Origin: Anisakis pegreffii
Lineage: Eukaryota > Nematoda > Chromadorea > Rhabditida > Anisakidae
Assembly: GCA_035041965.1 (NCBI GenBank)
Contig: JAPYMA010002501.1
Location: 1 to 64,000, forward strand
Length of the DNA: 64,000 nucleotides
Reading direction: 5' to 3'
Part shown: positions 1 through 14,732 of the stretch, one piece after another
Layout: the number at the start of each line of letters is the position of its first letter
Position numbering within the stretch: position 1 is the first letter of the stretch
Notes under the pieces: model-generated
The model's input: only the letters and a program-made list of their open reading frames with translations
Databases searched by the model: none
Told to the model about the DNA's origin: nothing
Position numbers and translations under genes: made by a program

Positions 1-1738
1 GAACAGGTCATGGAACAAGCGGTAAAAAACTTTTATTCAACGTTGTAATAAATATCATTCAACGATGTGAAAAAGTGAACAACAAAAAGGAAGCTTCACT
101 GCAAATAAAGCCTCATCAAAATATGACAGAGGGATTTTTATATGTGTACGATAGGTATCAGCTTTGATACAGAGATTTTTAGGGACTGCTTCCGTTAGTT
201 AACACGATACTCCAATTTTGTGGGTGGAAAAATGCATTTTTATTTTCGACATGTCGTTTGAAAGCCAATTGGATGCTCAACTTTCGAGTAAAATCGTTTA
301 CTTCACAAACAAATCTGTCAAAACAGTACTGCCATAATGTCGGGCCTACCGATTCCAACGGGTGAGCGATTATTTTCAATTCGCATTTCCTTGAATGGGT
401 AATTTTTGTGTGTGAAGGGAAGTGTTGTCATCGAGGAGGCATTCAACAGCGCTCAGATTTTTGTGTTGTTTTATGTTGATGCAATTAAGTTGATAATTCA
501 TCAACTAGAAATAATGCACACCAATAGTAATACCTTCACTCTCAAGTAGTACTCTTTATTAAACATTCTTCTCAGTTCTGTCGAAGAAATGCTGACGGTA
601 ATCCTCCTGATCGTGCTCGTGTCACGTGGTTCGATTTGGCTCACGATTTCACCGTTTTTTTTTTCAAAACCTTGTCCCTTGGTAGGAAAAGGAATCAGAA
701 CAGCAGATTCGGCAGAATAAGTAATCAGACGTCGGATCATTCTCGACCGCTGTTTATCAGTTGCATCATTCGTTCAGGTACACAATGCGATTCTTTTTGG
801 TGCCCATTTTCAATGTTGGAGGCATCCATTTTCGGTGAACTTACAGCGGTTTACTCGATTTTTGATGAATTTTGCAGGTAAAGTATAGCAGCAATTTTTG
901 GAACAGAAAGTACATTTAGTGTAATGATCTCATCTCATCTGATCTGATCACCGATTGCAACAACCAAAAGTGTTTATTTGAACGTGGAAACACGAATGGA
1001 AGCGATTGCACTACAATTAATACCCGTAAATAGGAGCCATACAATCGATAAGCATAATCATTAGAGCATTTTGCGAGTCTGATTCGTGCGTTTCCAAGAC
1101 AATTACAAAAACGAATCATCAAAGTTGATTCTGTGGCGATGGAACTCTATTCGAATGGATGCGTTACAACGAACTCGCCTAACGATACAATATCCGTCCA
1201 AAGCAAAATCAGTGCTGACCTTATACTGTGAATGTGTATGTTATATCCTAAATGAACATTACAATATTGTTATTATCAATGTAAATGAATATTACCATGT
1301 CTTCAGCACCAACGATATGAATCTGAATTGTTGTTGATTGATGTGCTCCGTTTGCGACCAAATTCGTTTGGGAAAAACGTTGAAAAACAGCGATATCCCC
1401 AAACAAAGTGATCAGATGACAGCAATATTCATCAATTAATAATAACAATCATTAGAGAAGTACCAAAAATATTCATGATAGTAGAACAAATAATATCAGT
1501 ACCAATTATAAGAATATTAAAATGAAATAATTTCTGAAACATGTTTTAGAAAATGATGGCAATTAAAGCATAAATGTTTGTGAGAATAACAGTGATAATA
1601 TTAATGATAATACTGAAAATATTATTAACAACAAAAATGTTATCAATAAAAAATAACAACAACGCTATACACCAAATAGTGATGAGGAAAAAAAGAAAGT
1701 ATTGATCAATTGGCACAACAGAATCGAAGCAAACACTG
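1..1738. other. gene-less flank downstream of TMEM132
   Basis: AT-rich sequence with no exon I can defend on either strand. A short open stretch around 783-872 on the plus strand ends in a good donor (TTTGCAG followed by gtaaag), but I could not tie it to any neighbouring exon. From about 1240 to 1680 the sequence is mostly simple A/T-rich stretches. The TMEM132 3' UTR should start just left of 1739, but no clear polyadenylation signal was assigned. Confidence 0.5.
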
Positions 1739-4700
1739 TCAGGCTACAGATTCGCGAAGTCCGGACAGGTATTCGGGCATGGGACCTGAGCCACTCCACT
1801 GTGAACTGCGAGTGGAATTGCGCCAGCTCTCTTGACGTCGACATGGATAATGACGACGCGAATCCGTCGGATCACGCCATGACTCTCGCATTTCACCCTC
1901 CGAACGTGCAAGCATCACTGAACCTGCAATCACCTCTTATTATTGCAACCAACACTCATTTTCGTAGTTTTAAAAAAGTGGATGCAGTTCTCTTCAATGA
2001 GCTCGTTCATGTATACATTAGGTGGTGGATTGTATGCGAGTTTTACGCACTTCCAAACAGAAAATCAACAAGATCAAGATGTGACAGATTGAACGAGATT
2101 ATTTCATTGCTCTCGCATGAATATGAATATTCCACTATTATTTATCATAGCATAAAAAATCATCGATATGAATCCGAACCACAAAGCACTATTAGGAGGT
2201 TATATTCAAGCGGATAAGCATACTTTATTTACGCAACAATAATTGAGTAATGTTTTAGTTTCAACAGAATGAATGATCAAAAAGCAGCAATAACCGTTTG
2301 TATATCTTGATAGATTGTGCTCGGATGAGCTATCGATCATAGCGTTACGTGCCATTCTCACCTTCGGTTTATCTCGCCAACTGGTCGTGTGTCGTGCCAT
2401 TGTGTCATTATTCACCTGACGTGAAGCATGCATCAGTCATCAATAATTATTCAAACTCATTATCTATATCATAACGAATAACTAATCAAAAAGTACAGAT
2501 AGCGCAGGTTGAGGCGATATGAACACGCTGATTTCAGAGCCACGATACGACACACTTCGGCGCGTATCCACTGAACTTGTTGAATGATGATCGACCATAT
2601 CGATTGTTGACTTCTGCGAGTATCTGAAAATATCTATCAAATCACATCGAATTGTTCGTTGATTGGATCGTTGACTGTGTTGCATCATTCTGGTTATCAA
2701 CTGTTGTTTTGGGCAATGAATGCGAATAAGTTTCCGGTAGAGTAAGCAAAAACATTGTAAGTTGTTCGTGATTAGTGATAACCTGCTCTTGATACTATCG
2801 CTGTCGATTTGTGCCTTCGACAACCATACCCATTCGTGAGAATTCTCATCTTTGCCACACGAACCCGACGAGCTAAGTCTGGTAATAATTGGCAATACAA
2901 GTTTCTCATATCCTTGACTCAACGGTCTTCGCGCACGATAACCGAATGCATGTAACGCAACAATTACTGCTCCAATTAATATCAATACTCCAATTATAAT
3001 CTCTAAATGCCATCCACTTGAATCCATACTTGTCGTTCGTGTACTGTTTGTTTCACCTGTAAAATTCAATTTGCTCTTTTCATCGTATACACAACTCAAA
3101 CTTTCTTACGTTCGTACGTCTATTGCGATTGTTATTCTACAAAGATCAGAGTTGATACACAAAATGTCATTTGTTCAATCAAACAGTGTCGAAAGTGATT
3201 GTATATGTTCATGCAAATTTCGGAAGCATGAAATTATTTCATTCGTAGCATTTTCTGTAGTGCAACTGCCGATTTGTGAAAACATATTGAGTTAGATTAT
3301 TGGTTGAGGATTGGTTGAAGAGCAATGGACTTCAGTTCGTTTTTCTTTTCGTTTTTCCTCAAATTGCGCTTCTTTATTTTTTATTGCCTTTCACACTCAA
3401 CCGAATCATTCTGTTCAACTTGATATGGCAGGAATGAAACCTAAGAAAAGAGCAATTAATAGAAATGAAACAAAGACAATTATAACTCAACGAATATGTT
3501 TCTTACTTAAGTTATCGACTGAACTGATAACAAAACTCATCGATTCATTGGTTCGAATGCATCCATAACTCATTGATGATTTAGAAATGGGCAATTTATC
3601 GATATCACTGATCAGACAGGTGAAAGTTTTGAAAGTTAAGCGCTGAATTGATGTATTTCTGATGAGTAACAAGATACATTCATTTATGGGGTAATCGAAT
3701 GATTTCTACAAAAGAAGGTAACAACCCAAACCTGAATGTATGATATTTTTTGTTGTTGTTTTACCGTTATCGAATTGCAAATGTACCAACATTTCGCGAC
3801 TCGCAATCGAATTCGAGTCAGGATCGACACAGTGTGGTGGACTTTTTAATTGAATGTTAATGACTGCATTACGAGTATCATCCAGCCCGACCAATTCAAC
3901 CAAATTATTCTTATTTTGTTGTTGTATGATTGCTAGTAAACGTTCATCACCCGACCAAACACTCAGCATGTAATCTTCGATCGAAACGTCTGCTAATTCA
4001 CCGATTTGATCATCCGAATAATGGATTCGACATACCAGTAACGCATGCTGAATTCATTCATTTTTTTTATTATTCTCTGCAACTTCTAATGTCATTAGTG
4101 GTATTCTTTATGACCACTTATATCTTGAACGCTATTGTAACAATAATTTTTAATGCTAAAATAATCTGTATTCTCAGTATCCACCGTTCAGCATGTATTG
4201 TTGACATTATTGCATATTGCAATCAGCATGGATACTAATACATCCATTTGCAATGTGAATCAAATAAACATATCTTGTTTTTATTTTGATGAAAGAGTCA
4301 GTGATGCGATTGAAGCTTAGGTCTTGAAAGATTTGAGTTATCTGAAAATGGCACACCGCTCATAATGAATATGGTCAATCATAAAAAATTACTTGGTATC
4401 GATGGGTAATCGTATTTTGTATTTGTGAATTGACCAGAAACTCGTATGGTTTTTCAGCAGCCTTCATGATGCTCATCTCTATACCAGCTACAACGTCTGC
4501 GGTTATTTTACGTACGGAAACCGCATCTTCGGTTACCTTAATTTATGTTCATTTCGTCATTAATCGTTTGATACGAGTCTACTTCAACAAGTTCTTAAAT
4601 GATCAATAATGGCGCAGGTCATTCGAAAACGGTACGTCCTTCTGAGTGATGATCAAGAAAGAATTCACTGAAGGTATCGTGAACACATACATACTACTAA

Positions 4701-7700
4701 ATATTCACGTGTTCACATATTAACTATTGACACATATTTACCATTAACAAATATTTACGATGGTAACTTCAACAGCTTCTACGATACACTAAGAAAATTT
4801 GATGGCGAACAAGTCTCCTTTTGTTAGCCCACCAGACAATGAATCCTTCGTAATCAATCCTCTTGGAAACTGGTATGTGAAAATTAGTTTTGGATGAGAA
4901 CGCATTCCATATTTACAATTCATTACTACTATAATCCGATATGTTTCAAATGGCTGTTGCATCGTGCAAATTTTCAAAAAAACACCAAAAATTCATTAAA
5001 ACTCACAACGACTGGTGCACTACCATAATCAATATTTGGCGTGTTTGAGCGAACTGTTATTCTGAAATTATAAAAAGTCGCATTATATATACTCAACTCA
5101 TCTTCATAATTCGACAAAGCTTTTTATTCATTCATTAACACAGTATGAATTTTGAATGTGACAAGCTCATAACAGACGAATATCTCAATTGTCAACTGTT
5201 TAAAAATTCATCGGTTTCTTAATCAAAATTTCACCACAGTAATCAGCAGATTATTCGCAACAATAAGAACATACAATGAACATGTTCTCCATCAATATTC
5301 ATTCATTTCATCGCAACACATCAAAATTTCAACATGGCACTTGCGTGATCAATCAGACAGGATAAAGTGCAAATAATTCCTAACATAATTAAAATGCATT
5401 GCTGATGCCGGAACATTTCTCATCTTATATCACTGACAGTTTAGTAAAGAAGTTGAAATAAGTAATGCGATATAAGTAACTTTCTATGAAATAAGTAATT
5501 TTCTCTTCGAATCAACGATTATTTGAAAACGATAGTGAACAACTTTACCTCGCAGATCCAGGTTGAAGAGCATTCAGCAATATTCTTCCTTCACGTCTGT
5601 TGATCGTAACAACACCAAGATTTGAACTGTGCACATTATCCAGTGATATTGCAGTCACATCGAACAGTGTATCACGTTGACCTGACAGGTAAAGACGTTC
5701 TCCGGTGCGTTCATCGCCCACTTGAAATGCTGCTAGAATTCGAACCTGCAATTTATCATTTTCAGTAATTAAGGGTGCATTTGCAATTGTTTTACGAGCA
5801 TTTTGTCTAGCATCCACAAAACAATATTGGTTTTTGACAACATGCGTCAACCATCTGTCGAACTGGTTGGAGGTGATTACATACTTATAGATGCATCCAT
5901 AGTACAACGTTCAGTGATAATCTGGGTGGTTTTATAATCGTTTGTGATATAAATCCGATGTAAGAATGCAACATGTGGGGATTAAAATGGAACAGCAAAA
6001 AAAATTCTTTTTTGATCAAAGTTTCATTCATGTCATTCTCTAAGAATCAGTGAGGCACTCACTTCCGCCTGTTGAAATTTATTCGTACATCCAAACTGCC
6101 TAGCCTCCTTTTTTCGTCTTCCTTGTGGTAACCATTTCCATACAGCGATTTGCCATTCTAAAATTGCATTTGACGACTCTTGCTATCCACCAGATACCCA
6201 TCAAGTCAAACTCGGGCGAGCACCGACTCTTCCATTTTGGTAATGAACCACGATTTTTTCACTTACAAGTTACAAGTCATGAAATAGTGAATGAATTTAT
6301 TGGATAGTCAATCTATCCAATTTGATTTTATGTGCAAGTTTAGGTGATTTTTTAGGTCCAAGTTTAGGTGATTTTCATTGATATGGCTCGGTTCTCACAA
6401 AAATTTAATCCATCCTACGATTTGTCCTCATTATTTTATGTTTTCGCATTTGGATGAGTTGAGTTGCAGTAATTTTCAAAAAATTGAATGTCTGCACAAG
6501 ATGTCGTTGGCATCAAATTAAACAACTGTTTTTGAACAAAAGCGAAGGGATCCCGCATTGATAGTTGATCACATACCTTTGATAGCATTGAGCACTGGAT
6601 CTGATATCCACACTGTGATTGGAAGTTTTGGATACCACACTGTGAGCTCGACGCTCGTTGTCCACGCCTCATAATGGACATGAATCTTGATTTTGGCCAT
6701 GCCTCGCATTTCAGAACTGAAATGGTCAATTGGGAAGATTTAGTAGGAAAGTCAAGGGCTTTTCAAATCAAAAATATTTCTGAAATGCATTTGATCAGCA
6801 CAAGTTCATCAATATGAGCATACGGATTCAACACAAAGCTATGATTACAGATCGCAGATAGGACTACAAGCTAACGGAACAGATTTCGTTAGTGTAATTT
6901 GCACACAACAAAAAAAAACCAAAAACAGCTCCTCAATATATGAATTTCTTTTTCTCAGCCCTTACCGTTTGAGACTTTCAGTGTGCCATGCTTTCAATTT
7001 ATACAATGTTTGATATTGAAATCAAGCTCACACCATAATGACATCCCAAACTAATCCAAAATTCAACGTGAAACTATCATTCACCACAAAAAATGAGGTA
7101 TATTTGGGCAAGAATCCCGCGAAAAAGCCGTATAAGACAATATTGAAAACTTGATCGAAGGAACAGTAACTTCAAGGAATCAATCAATCGATCAGTGCGC
7201 ATACCCGTCAACGTAGACTGAACTGCATGTGGGTGATGTTTTAAGAACTCGTGATTCGGCACTGATACAATGTGAATTCGATGTTACGTCGGTGAGTAAC
7301 CCACCTTCTGATATCGTCAATATTCTCATTGGCATCGACGTTTGACGACCGGACAGGATCGCCGTATTGATCAGATTTGTATCCTATAATCCGACTCCCG
7401 TTATACGTACTAGTCAAGAACATGAGAGTTGACCATTTTTCCATTGCGATTATGAGTGAAAACAATTCAGATTTTTAATGCAACATCCTCAAGCAGTCTT
7501 GCAGTGTAATATTTGGATGCAACATTTGAATTTTTCAAATGAACTTAATGCGAACAGTTTCAATGGTACAATAAAATCAAAAGAAATTTTATACAGAACA
7601 ATTTTTATGCAGAAGATAAAAATAATGAATACTGCTGATCAACTAACTTTCATTAAAGGAACTAAAACGTATGGTGCGTCAACCAAAATCTTGAATCTTG

Positions 7701-10700
7701 TTGTGATTCGTTTCGTGGCTGTTTTATCCTACAACATAACGATCATTGAGGATGATAGTCATTCATAAACGAATCAAACATAAAATATTAATAAAAGATT
7801 TCCAAAAACAGTTTCATATTACTTTGCTTAATGAAATTTCACAATCCTTTCATCACTTCAGGGCATACACTAGGTTGCATCGTGCGAGAATTTCGGAAAA
7901 GAAAATGATTGTTGAAGATGAATTACGGTATGAGTTGAGTTTTGATCCATAATATACTGTAATGCCCAATGCATCGCTGCTTCGTTCTTGTCATCTTGTG
8001 GTGAGAATGCGTTCGGCATTGACTTTTGCGAATGCATTTTCACTAATATCATCAAGATATTCCCATCCCATCTGAACTTCCAATTATCATGACCAATTTT
8101 GTCAACTACTTAAAAACGATCTTATCACCCAAAACAATCGAAGTAAATGAAAAAGACCGGAATCATGGGGAATATACAGCCTAGATTAATCGAATTATAC
8201 AAGCAAACTGATATGCGTATGTTACAAAGGATTTTAAATTTAGCTAAATATCATGAAACTAATTTCCAGATGTGATCGATTTATTTCCAAATTTCGAATG
8301 TAGATTTAACGTTCAGACTAACGTTTTAACGTAATCATCACCAATGAAATAACACGTAAATGTGGTATAGGCTTCAGCTTGATCACTTGATTCAACACGT
8401 ATTGACCACATTGTTGGATCAGAAGATGCAGCTGATACTATTTCTAAACGGTTATCTAACCACACTCTAGAAATATCTATATTAATTGACACTTTTATTC
8501 ATTGATCACATGTAATTCACTGCTTCAAACCAGTTGCAAATTTGATTCAGACATCTTACGATTTATATTCTCATTAGTCAACGAGTGAAGATGTAACCCC
8601 TCTTGCAGATCACATTTTCAGTCGTTGATAAGTAACAATTCAGTTACTTGCTATTGATTATTAATGATAAGCATAAGTTTATAGGTCATCATGGATTTGC
8701 TCAAGATTTTGGGATATTGCATATGAATGCTTTAAAAAGAATGAGTCAACACTGTGCTGTTTCTCGGTTGTTTGTGGAGAAGGATAGAGGCAATAAGCCT
8801 AAAACCGATTTTGAACGCCAGGAGTGCCAGATAAGAGCAGTGGTGGAATAATCGTCGGTTTCAACCTCATCGAAATTCTATCATTTTATCACTTTTAGTG
8901 TCATAGAAATAACCTGATCTGAATGGCAGTGAGACGTGCATCCTTATCGTTGTATTTCAAATGAGCAAGTAATGTGGTCATCAAATCCGGTGAAAACGAT
9001 ATATTCGAACGCGTTCGTATCGATAGTTGTCTGCAAATTTCCACACTAACTGCAGTGAGTGCTCTGATCGGACTAATAACATAAAATAATGAAGTCACCG
9101 GCTTTGTGATACTCACATTTTACGAACTGTCAATGTTATGCTTATATATTAGGCATTATAAGGTGTGAAAATGTGATTTGGGAATTGCTTTGCAATCATA
9201 TGGTGAAAATTTCGTTGTGTAAATAAATGTAAATGAGTGTGTTTGGAACAGATGCGCATTGTATGGTCATGATGTCCATTTATTAATATCGTTCTACACA
9301 ACTAGAATGAACTTCGTTTGCATGTTGTAATGTGACATGTTGCATGTATTTCTTTATTCAATTTGGCATCAATACCTTTGCATGCACATGAGCATTTCAT
9401 TAATTGTTTAATGCTGTTATTATCTTCATCAAAGAAGAAACTTATCCAGCCGGTTGCATGTTTGTTGCTGCAATGAATGAACGCATAATCTCATCGGATT
9501 TATCATAGATGAAATGTCGTGGTGTTCGCTTCAAAAGCATCTTTGTGTTGGTATGTTCCGCAATTTTGTTTATGCCTAGTCTAGATTTCGTGTATGTTGT
9601 AGGCATACCAATACATCATTAATGCCTTGATCAGTTGATTCTTATGAATCAACTGATGATAGGAAATGCTCTGAGGCAGGGACTCATTCAATAAATTATT
9701 GGACAAGGTGATAATGATGGAGGTATTTGGTGGTGGCGTAAATTTTTGTTGTTACAGACGCTTGAGTTATTAGTTGAGACCACGACATGAATTATTGTAG
9801 TGATCCAGCCGAACAAATTAAAATTAGACTTGCAAATGAATTTTTCGAATGTCAGTCCGATGTCAAAAGAATGAATAATTTCGATGTCAGAAGAATAAAC
9901 CATAAAAATCCTACAAGAAATCCTGTTTATCAAGTTCGATTGTTTGATATCGATTCGGTAACAATGTTGTTAAATATAATTCAGTCCGATGGGATGTTAT
10001 CGACGTGGACGACGAACAATCAGATCCAACAGAATACGACAACGTTATTGACTGAAACCATTCCAATTTTATCATTCATTTAGCAATCAGTGTCACAAAC
10101 TACTACTGCATTAGTTTCGAATTTTATTTGTCTTTATTTGCGATCCATCAGTAGGAAGAAGCAAATAGAAGAGAGCACTAAAAGAAAATTCTTCTCATCA
10201 GTATTCTAACATATTTATGTTCACTTTGATCTTTTTATCAGCCTGGAATTCAGAATAAATTTCAGTATCTGCGTTTAACACACATACTCGATGAAATAAA
10301 TAACATATTAGTACATCCACACTTTATTAATAATTAACTTTTATCTAATTTATAAATGCAAAAGGATGTGCATGGTGAATCTATTAATCGAGGCTATTCT
10401 TTGTCATACTCACTCATATCTATTGCTGACTCCATCTTCTCTCGAATGATTCTTGCTAATTGAATTCTTTGGGCATAAATATTTATATGCACACACTCAG
10501 AGGGAAACTCGAGAGGCAAAAAAGATTTCAAATGAAAAATGAAGAATCGCTTAGTTATTAAGTATTTTTTAAAAATCGCACTATCGAACATATCTTTGAA
10601 TGACTGAATTTTTGAGAAAAGTTGATTATCGATGACAACAATACTGCATTACGTTTCAACTGAGCACGTAATGAATCGCAACTCTTCTCATTTTCGATGA

Positions 10701-12465
10701 CATAATCTCAGAATTAATTGGAATAACATCAAAATGAATCATTGATAAATCAAGTGAACTCATAGAAAATTATATACAACGATGCTTAAGAGTGATGAGT
10801 GGATTCTATACTCAATAATATTCCGATGCGGCTATTACTAAGTGATGATAAAGAAATCATATACGAATAAGAAGCAGTAATAAACCTGTTTGAGATGTGC
10901 TTTTTGCGAGGGAAACCAAGAGAATGGTACCATCGTTCGAATGATGCACGAATGCCGTAATGAATCGAAAACAGATATTGTGCATGATGTCGGTGTGGTT
11001 ATTAGTGATGCTAAACTAAGTTGTGTTGATATACAGATCGTTTGACGAAGATACGACAGTGTTCCGATATCAGCGATCGCTACCACATCCACATACGGTC
11101 GATCCTTAATCGAGTGATCATTTGCTTTAATCGCTTTCATCATTTCGGGATTTGTTGATGCTGTCGAGCATATCAACTGAGCAAAATCAATGCGAATGAA
11201 ATTGTTCATTTAAATGTGCTGAGTGAGCAATAGAGCTGAACTGACTGATTACTGAATGGTATAATACAATTCAATCAACTTAATCGTATTCAACTCATCG
11301 AAGCACTCAATCGAAAGATATTATTTGTTGCTATAATACATCAACAAACATATTCATCTAGCGCTGTGTTGTAAACATTCTGTTTGCAATGACTGCTGCA
11401 AATGAATATATCCATCTTTTCAAACGTTTGCTTTAGTATTCGTTATTTATGCAAACTATTCGACAATTATATCCTCAAGGGATGTTGCATTCGAGGGCTG
11501 AATCATAGTCGAAAACATTATCGATTCTAATTCAGCTCTAATTTATGAGCAAGACTGAAGCATGCTTCAGTGAATGATGATTCTTATATGTGATGTTCCA
11601 GTAAACGACGTTGTGCTCAGGTAATAAGGATTTGTGGAAAATTGATTGATTATGAGTGATAATTTTAAACTGGATCAATTAGTTGAAATCATTGATAATA
11701 ATAGATTCATACTAATGGGATGATCGTTGATGCAATTTTGACGGTGATCGCACACTCGAGATTTCTAATTGATTGAAGTGATAAAAAGTGACGTTTGCCA
11801 GATTCTGAACTCACCACTGATTGATCGTTCGAAGATGGACAACCATTCTAAATGTTACATCCTTTCATGCAAATGTACTTATGACTTCTTCACAAAACGC
11901 TCAAAATGAGTTTATCTGATGAGGTGTTGAGTTAAACGATCACAAATCACAAATATAACACAAAAATCAGGAGAAATTCACTGTTCAAACGATGAATTCA
12001 AGAAAAATCTTGAAGAAATGCAAGCAAGTCTAGGTTAAATATCCGGATTATGGCTCCCAAACTTTTACGGAACACGACGACCCACTAAAAAAAACTGATA
12101 TGCTTCATTTTGGTGGTCGGGACTCCGGGAAACATAATCTTTCTAACTTTCTGGAGAAAAATCTATCAAGGGAACGGATTATCCAAAGAAATGAGATATA
12201 TCATTAGCATCACATTCAGATGTAAGCTAATCCACAATAGTTGAATGCTGATTCATAAAAATATTTCAGCATTTATAGCTGATAAACAATGAAACGATGC
12301 ATCAATAAATAAATATACCTGCAAATAAATAAGTGTCTTTGATTGATTGGTACCTTGATTTGGTGTGAAAAGTACGAAAGCGTCTCTGTCAGGCACTATC
12401 GAAACGTGCACTCCTACAATAATAGCACTCAGGTGAAGTGCGATTGACGAAAATCTTTTAGTCAT
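1739..12465 (-). CDS. TMEM132: TMEM132-family single-pass membrane protein, multi-exon
   Basis: TMEM132 proteins are cell-surface proteins with an Ig/BIG-type ectodomain, one membrane helix and a short tail, linked to adhesion and actin. Exons, 5' to 3': 12319-12465 (start ATG 12465, hydrophobic signal-like stretch), about 10886-11176, 10414-10495, 9915-10051, 8914-9030, 8323-8466, 7927-8071, 7648-7728, 7205-7383, 6577-6716, 5549-5745, 5007-5061, 4393-4536, 3765-4047, 2783-3056, 2497-2623, 2349-2415, 1739-1923 (stop 1739). Phases agree from 9915-10051 through to 7205-7383 and from 6577-6716 to the stop. Family hallmarks seen: INTAILSGRQTSMPM, a cysteine pair around CGYQIQC, GRILLNALQPGSARI, helix LEIIIGVLILIGAVIVALHA, then SHEWVWLS in the tail. 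The C-terminal end PEYLSGLRESVA resembles the family C-terminus. At least one small exon is missing between 7205 and 6716 (phases do not join), and others near 10.1-10.4 and 11.2-12.3 kb. The gene model is therefore incomplete although the family call is strong. Confidence 0.88.
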
Positions 12466-14458
12466 TCAAGCATTTGCTAATTAACTGCGATATTCATTCT
12501 GTGGTTATTGGTTGCCATGGAATGGAATATTTCGCTCCTCTATGAGCGTAATTCACTTACGAATAAATGAATATTTTGTGGAGAAATATCAAGTATACTT
12601 GTATAGTGAGCAATTTTTGTTACAATTGAATTATATTCGAGAAAACTTTCATGCCGATTCAAAAAAAAAAAGCTTATAGTTGAATGAGCATCTCCTTGCT
12701 AGTTGCGCAGTTATCAACAATGCAGTGAGAGTGTCGAATAAAAGCAAGATAATCTTGTTCAATTCATAATCAACGGTTGCTCACACAAAATTGAAGAAAT
12801 CGCTCCGAACACATTAAAATATTCCAAATTTCCTCGGTGAATTACGCGCATTTTCAATGAGGATGAATTGATAATAATGGAAAGGCGACTTTATTCGATG
12901 GAAATTATAGTTTGCATGTGCATTCAATCGGAAACATTGCAACAACTATGCATATTCCAACAGCTCAAACCGATCCGTTGAATAATTCACATTGAATCTT
13001 TCTTCTTATTGTTGAGTACATCTCCCATCAAATCTGTTTAGTTCTCATTTGATGCAAATTTGAATTACAATATGAAAATACATTGACAAAAGCCAAAGAA
13101 TGGCATGGCAATATGAGATTGTACATATGGAAGTTTTTATTTATTTGCATGCTTGCATATGTACTCAATCGGATGTGAGAGTATTTTGAAATGCTTTAAT
13201 GTAATCGTTGTTTGTGGATGAATGATGCGTACTGAAGCTGATGGATTGATTCACTTAGAACGAGTGAATGATGCAAGAGTGCACATCTCAGATTTAAAAA
13301 AGAGAGAATCACAATTTATGGTTGTATTACATAAAGTCAATAAAAACTGACTGCATCAATGAGAAAGCAATCATGAGTGCTTTATTATCATTATTAGTAT
13401 CGGTATTGATCGGCAAGTCTGCCTCGAGAAAACTTTTTGCATCAGACGAACATTATGCAGTGTGATTCTGCGCTAAAAATAACACTCATTCTATGTACTA
13501 TTCTTTGGTAACACTTAAGCACGTATACATCTCGTATATCTCGCAATAGAATCAATCCCTCAAATACGAGCGCACCTCCAAAAATGAATCTATCTGTGAA
13601 ATTACCGACTATTACAAGCTCACATCTCCAAGAATTGAACCTCTTCTCCGAATGTAATCGTGAAAATTGCTCTTGAATCGATCATTGATATCGCTGTTCT
13701 TTCAAACAACAAACTCACTATTCCAAGTATTAACTGTGATTTATCTAAAAGCCATCGTAGAGAGTCAAATTAAAGGATTTGTTTTGAATTTTCAAACGAA
13801 TGCAAACAAAAAGAACTCGAAAATCAGCCATATAACAGCATGCTCGTTCATTCGGTTTCTGTAGATTAAGAAATATTTCACTGCTCAGAACAATGAAATG
13901 AACATATCGTTTCACAAAGATAAAACAACCACAAGAGAACAATTCAATGCGCTCTTCATGATATGCCCATCAACATTCAATGATAAATAAGGCAATCATG
14001 AAGATTCAACGTCGATTCTCGAAATTTGAGTTATGCATTAAAACTTTGCTGTCGTTGTCTAGAATTGTGGTCAGTACTCAAGTTTAATCGAAAATCTCTG
14101 ATCTCAATTTTGACCCAAAATACCATTGCAGTAAAACTTCAGAGCATCGTCTCATTGAATAGTTAGTTGTCTGAGCATAAACCGTTACTATAGTCTAATA
14201 TATTATCGAAATATTCCTCATTGAAAATTTTCGATATATTATTATTTAAAGGTGTTCACAAGTGATTAATTGGCTTGAGAATCGAGGATTTCGGTTAATC
14301 GAAATGAATTGAACTGATAATTTGTCTGGAAATGCGTACAGTAATCAATGACCCTCTGAGATATCCACTCTAACAATAAGAAAAATCCCGGAATAGGCTA
14401 ATAAAACTGCGTGCCGTTTAATATGTTGCACTAAAAGCACGTTCACTGGAACATGTAC
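12466..14458. other. intergenic, no assignable gene
   Basis: Upstream of the TMEM132 start codon. No exon could be supported. It is AT-rich with scattered short open frames on both strands, such as 13667-13942, that lack convincing splice borders or recognisable residues. It probably holds the TMEM132 promoter and, if the candidate at 14459-14732 is real, the 3' part of that gene. Confidence 0.4.
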
Positions 14459-14732
14459 CTGATAAAGAATGATGTGAACAGCGATAAAAAGACATTTGAA
14501 TGATCGATGTCACGAATGAAGGAATAGACAACAGTCAAATGTCGAATCTCATATAAATCTTTTACTTGCGAGTTGAGCGATACTGCGCAATCGCATTCAT
14601 TTTCAGTTACATTTGCAACGAATAAATCATGCAAAAATAAATTCAATTTGTTCTTCTTAACGTTCATTTTAAGTGAACGCTTTTGTTTAGCAGAAAATTT
14701 GATGTTGAAACTGTCATCTGTTTGGAGTGGTA
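14459..14732 (-). CDS. isolated exon, TMEM231-like candidate
   Basis: About 91 codons stay open between an acceptor ending GCGAG at 14733 and a good donor (ATCAG followed by gtacat) at 14459. The reading begins VPLQTDDSF and contains CDCAVSLN and LTVVYSFIRDID. This resembles the middle of TMEM231, a two-helix protein of the ciliary transition zone, where a VPL segment is followed by a beta-rich stretch with LTFSYRL. I could not find the remaining TMEM231 exons (neither membrane helix) in the flanks, so the match is tentative and rests on one exon. It could equally be another secreted or membrane protein. Entry phase is 1 and exit phase is 2. Confidence 0.35.

Noticed and set aside
783..881. 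plus-strand exon candidate ending at a strong donor
   Set aside because: No partner exon in phase, and the surrounding sequence has no family resemblance.
1702..2217. 171-codon plus-strand open frame
   Set aside because: It lies antisense to the last TMEM132 exon (1739-1923), whose acceptor, phase and C-terminal sequence fit the minus-strand gene. The rest of the frame is low-complexity AT-rich sequence.
3507..3607. minus-strand block with acceptor and donor, considered as a TMEM132 exon
   Set aside because: It would shift the frame and hit a stop, whereas 3765-4047 joins 2783-3056 directly in phase.
4789..4977. minus-strand open frame considered as a TMEM132 exon
   Set aside because: The exons at 5007-5061 and 4393-4536 join directly in phase and give an uninterrupted family match, leaving no room for it.
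6334..6374. direct repeat caagtttaggtgatttt x2
   Set aside because: Only 17 bases, adjacent copies, inside a TMEM132 intron; ordinary slippage explains it.
9787..10083. 98-codon plus-strand open frame that looks protein-like
   Set aside because: It is antisense to TMEM132 exon 9915-10051, which has proper splice borders, an exit phase that fits the next exon and an ELYLTTLLP to TIELDK match to the family.
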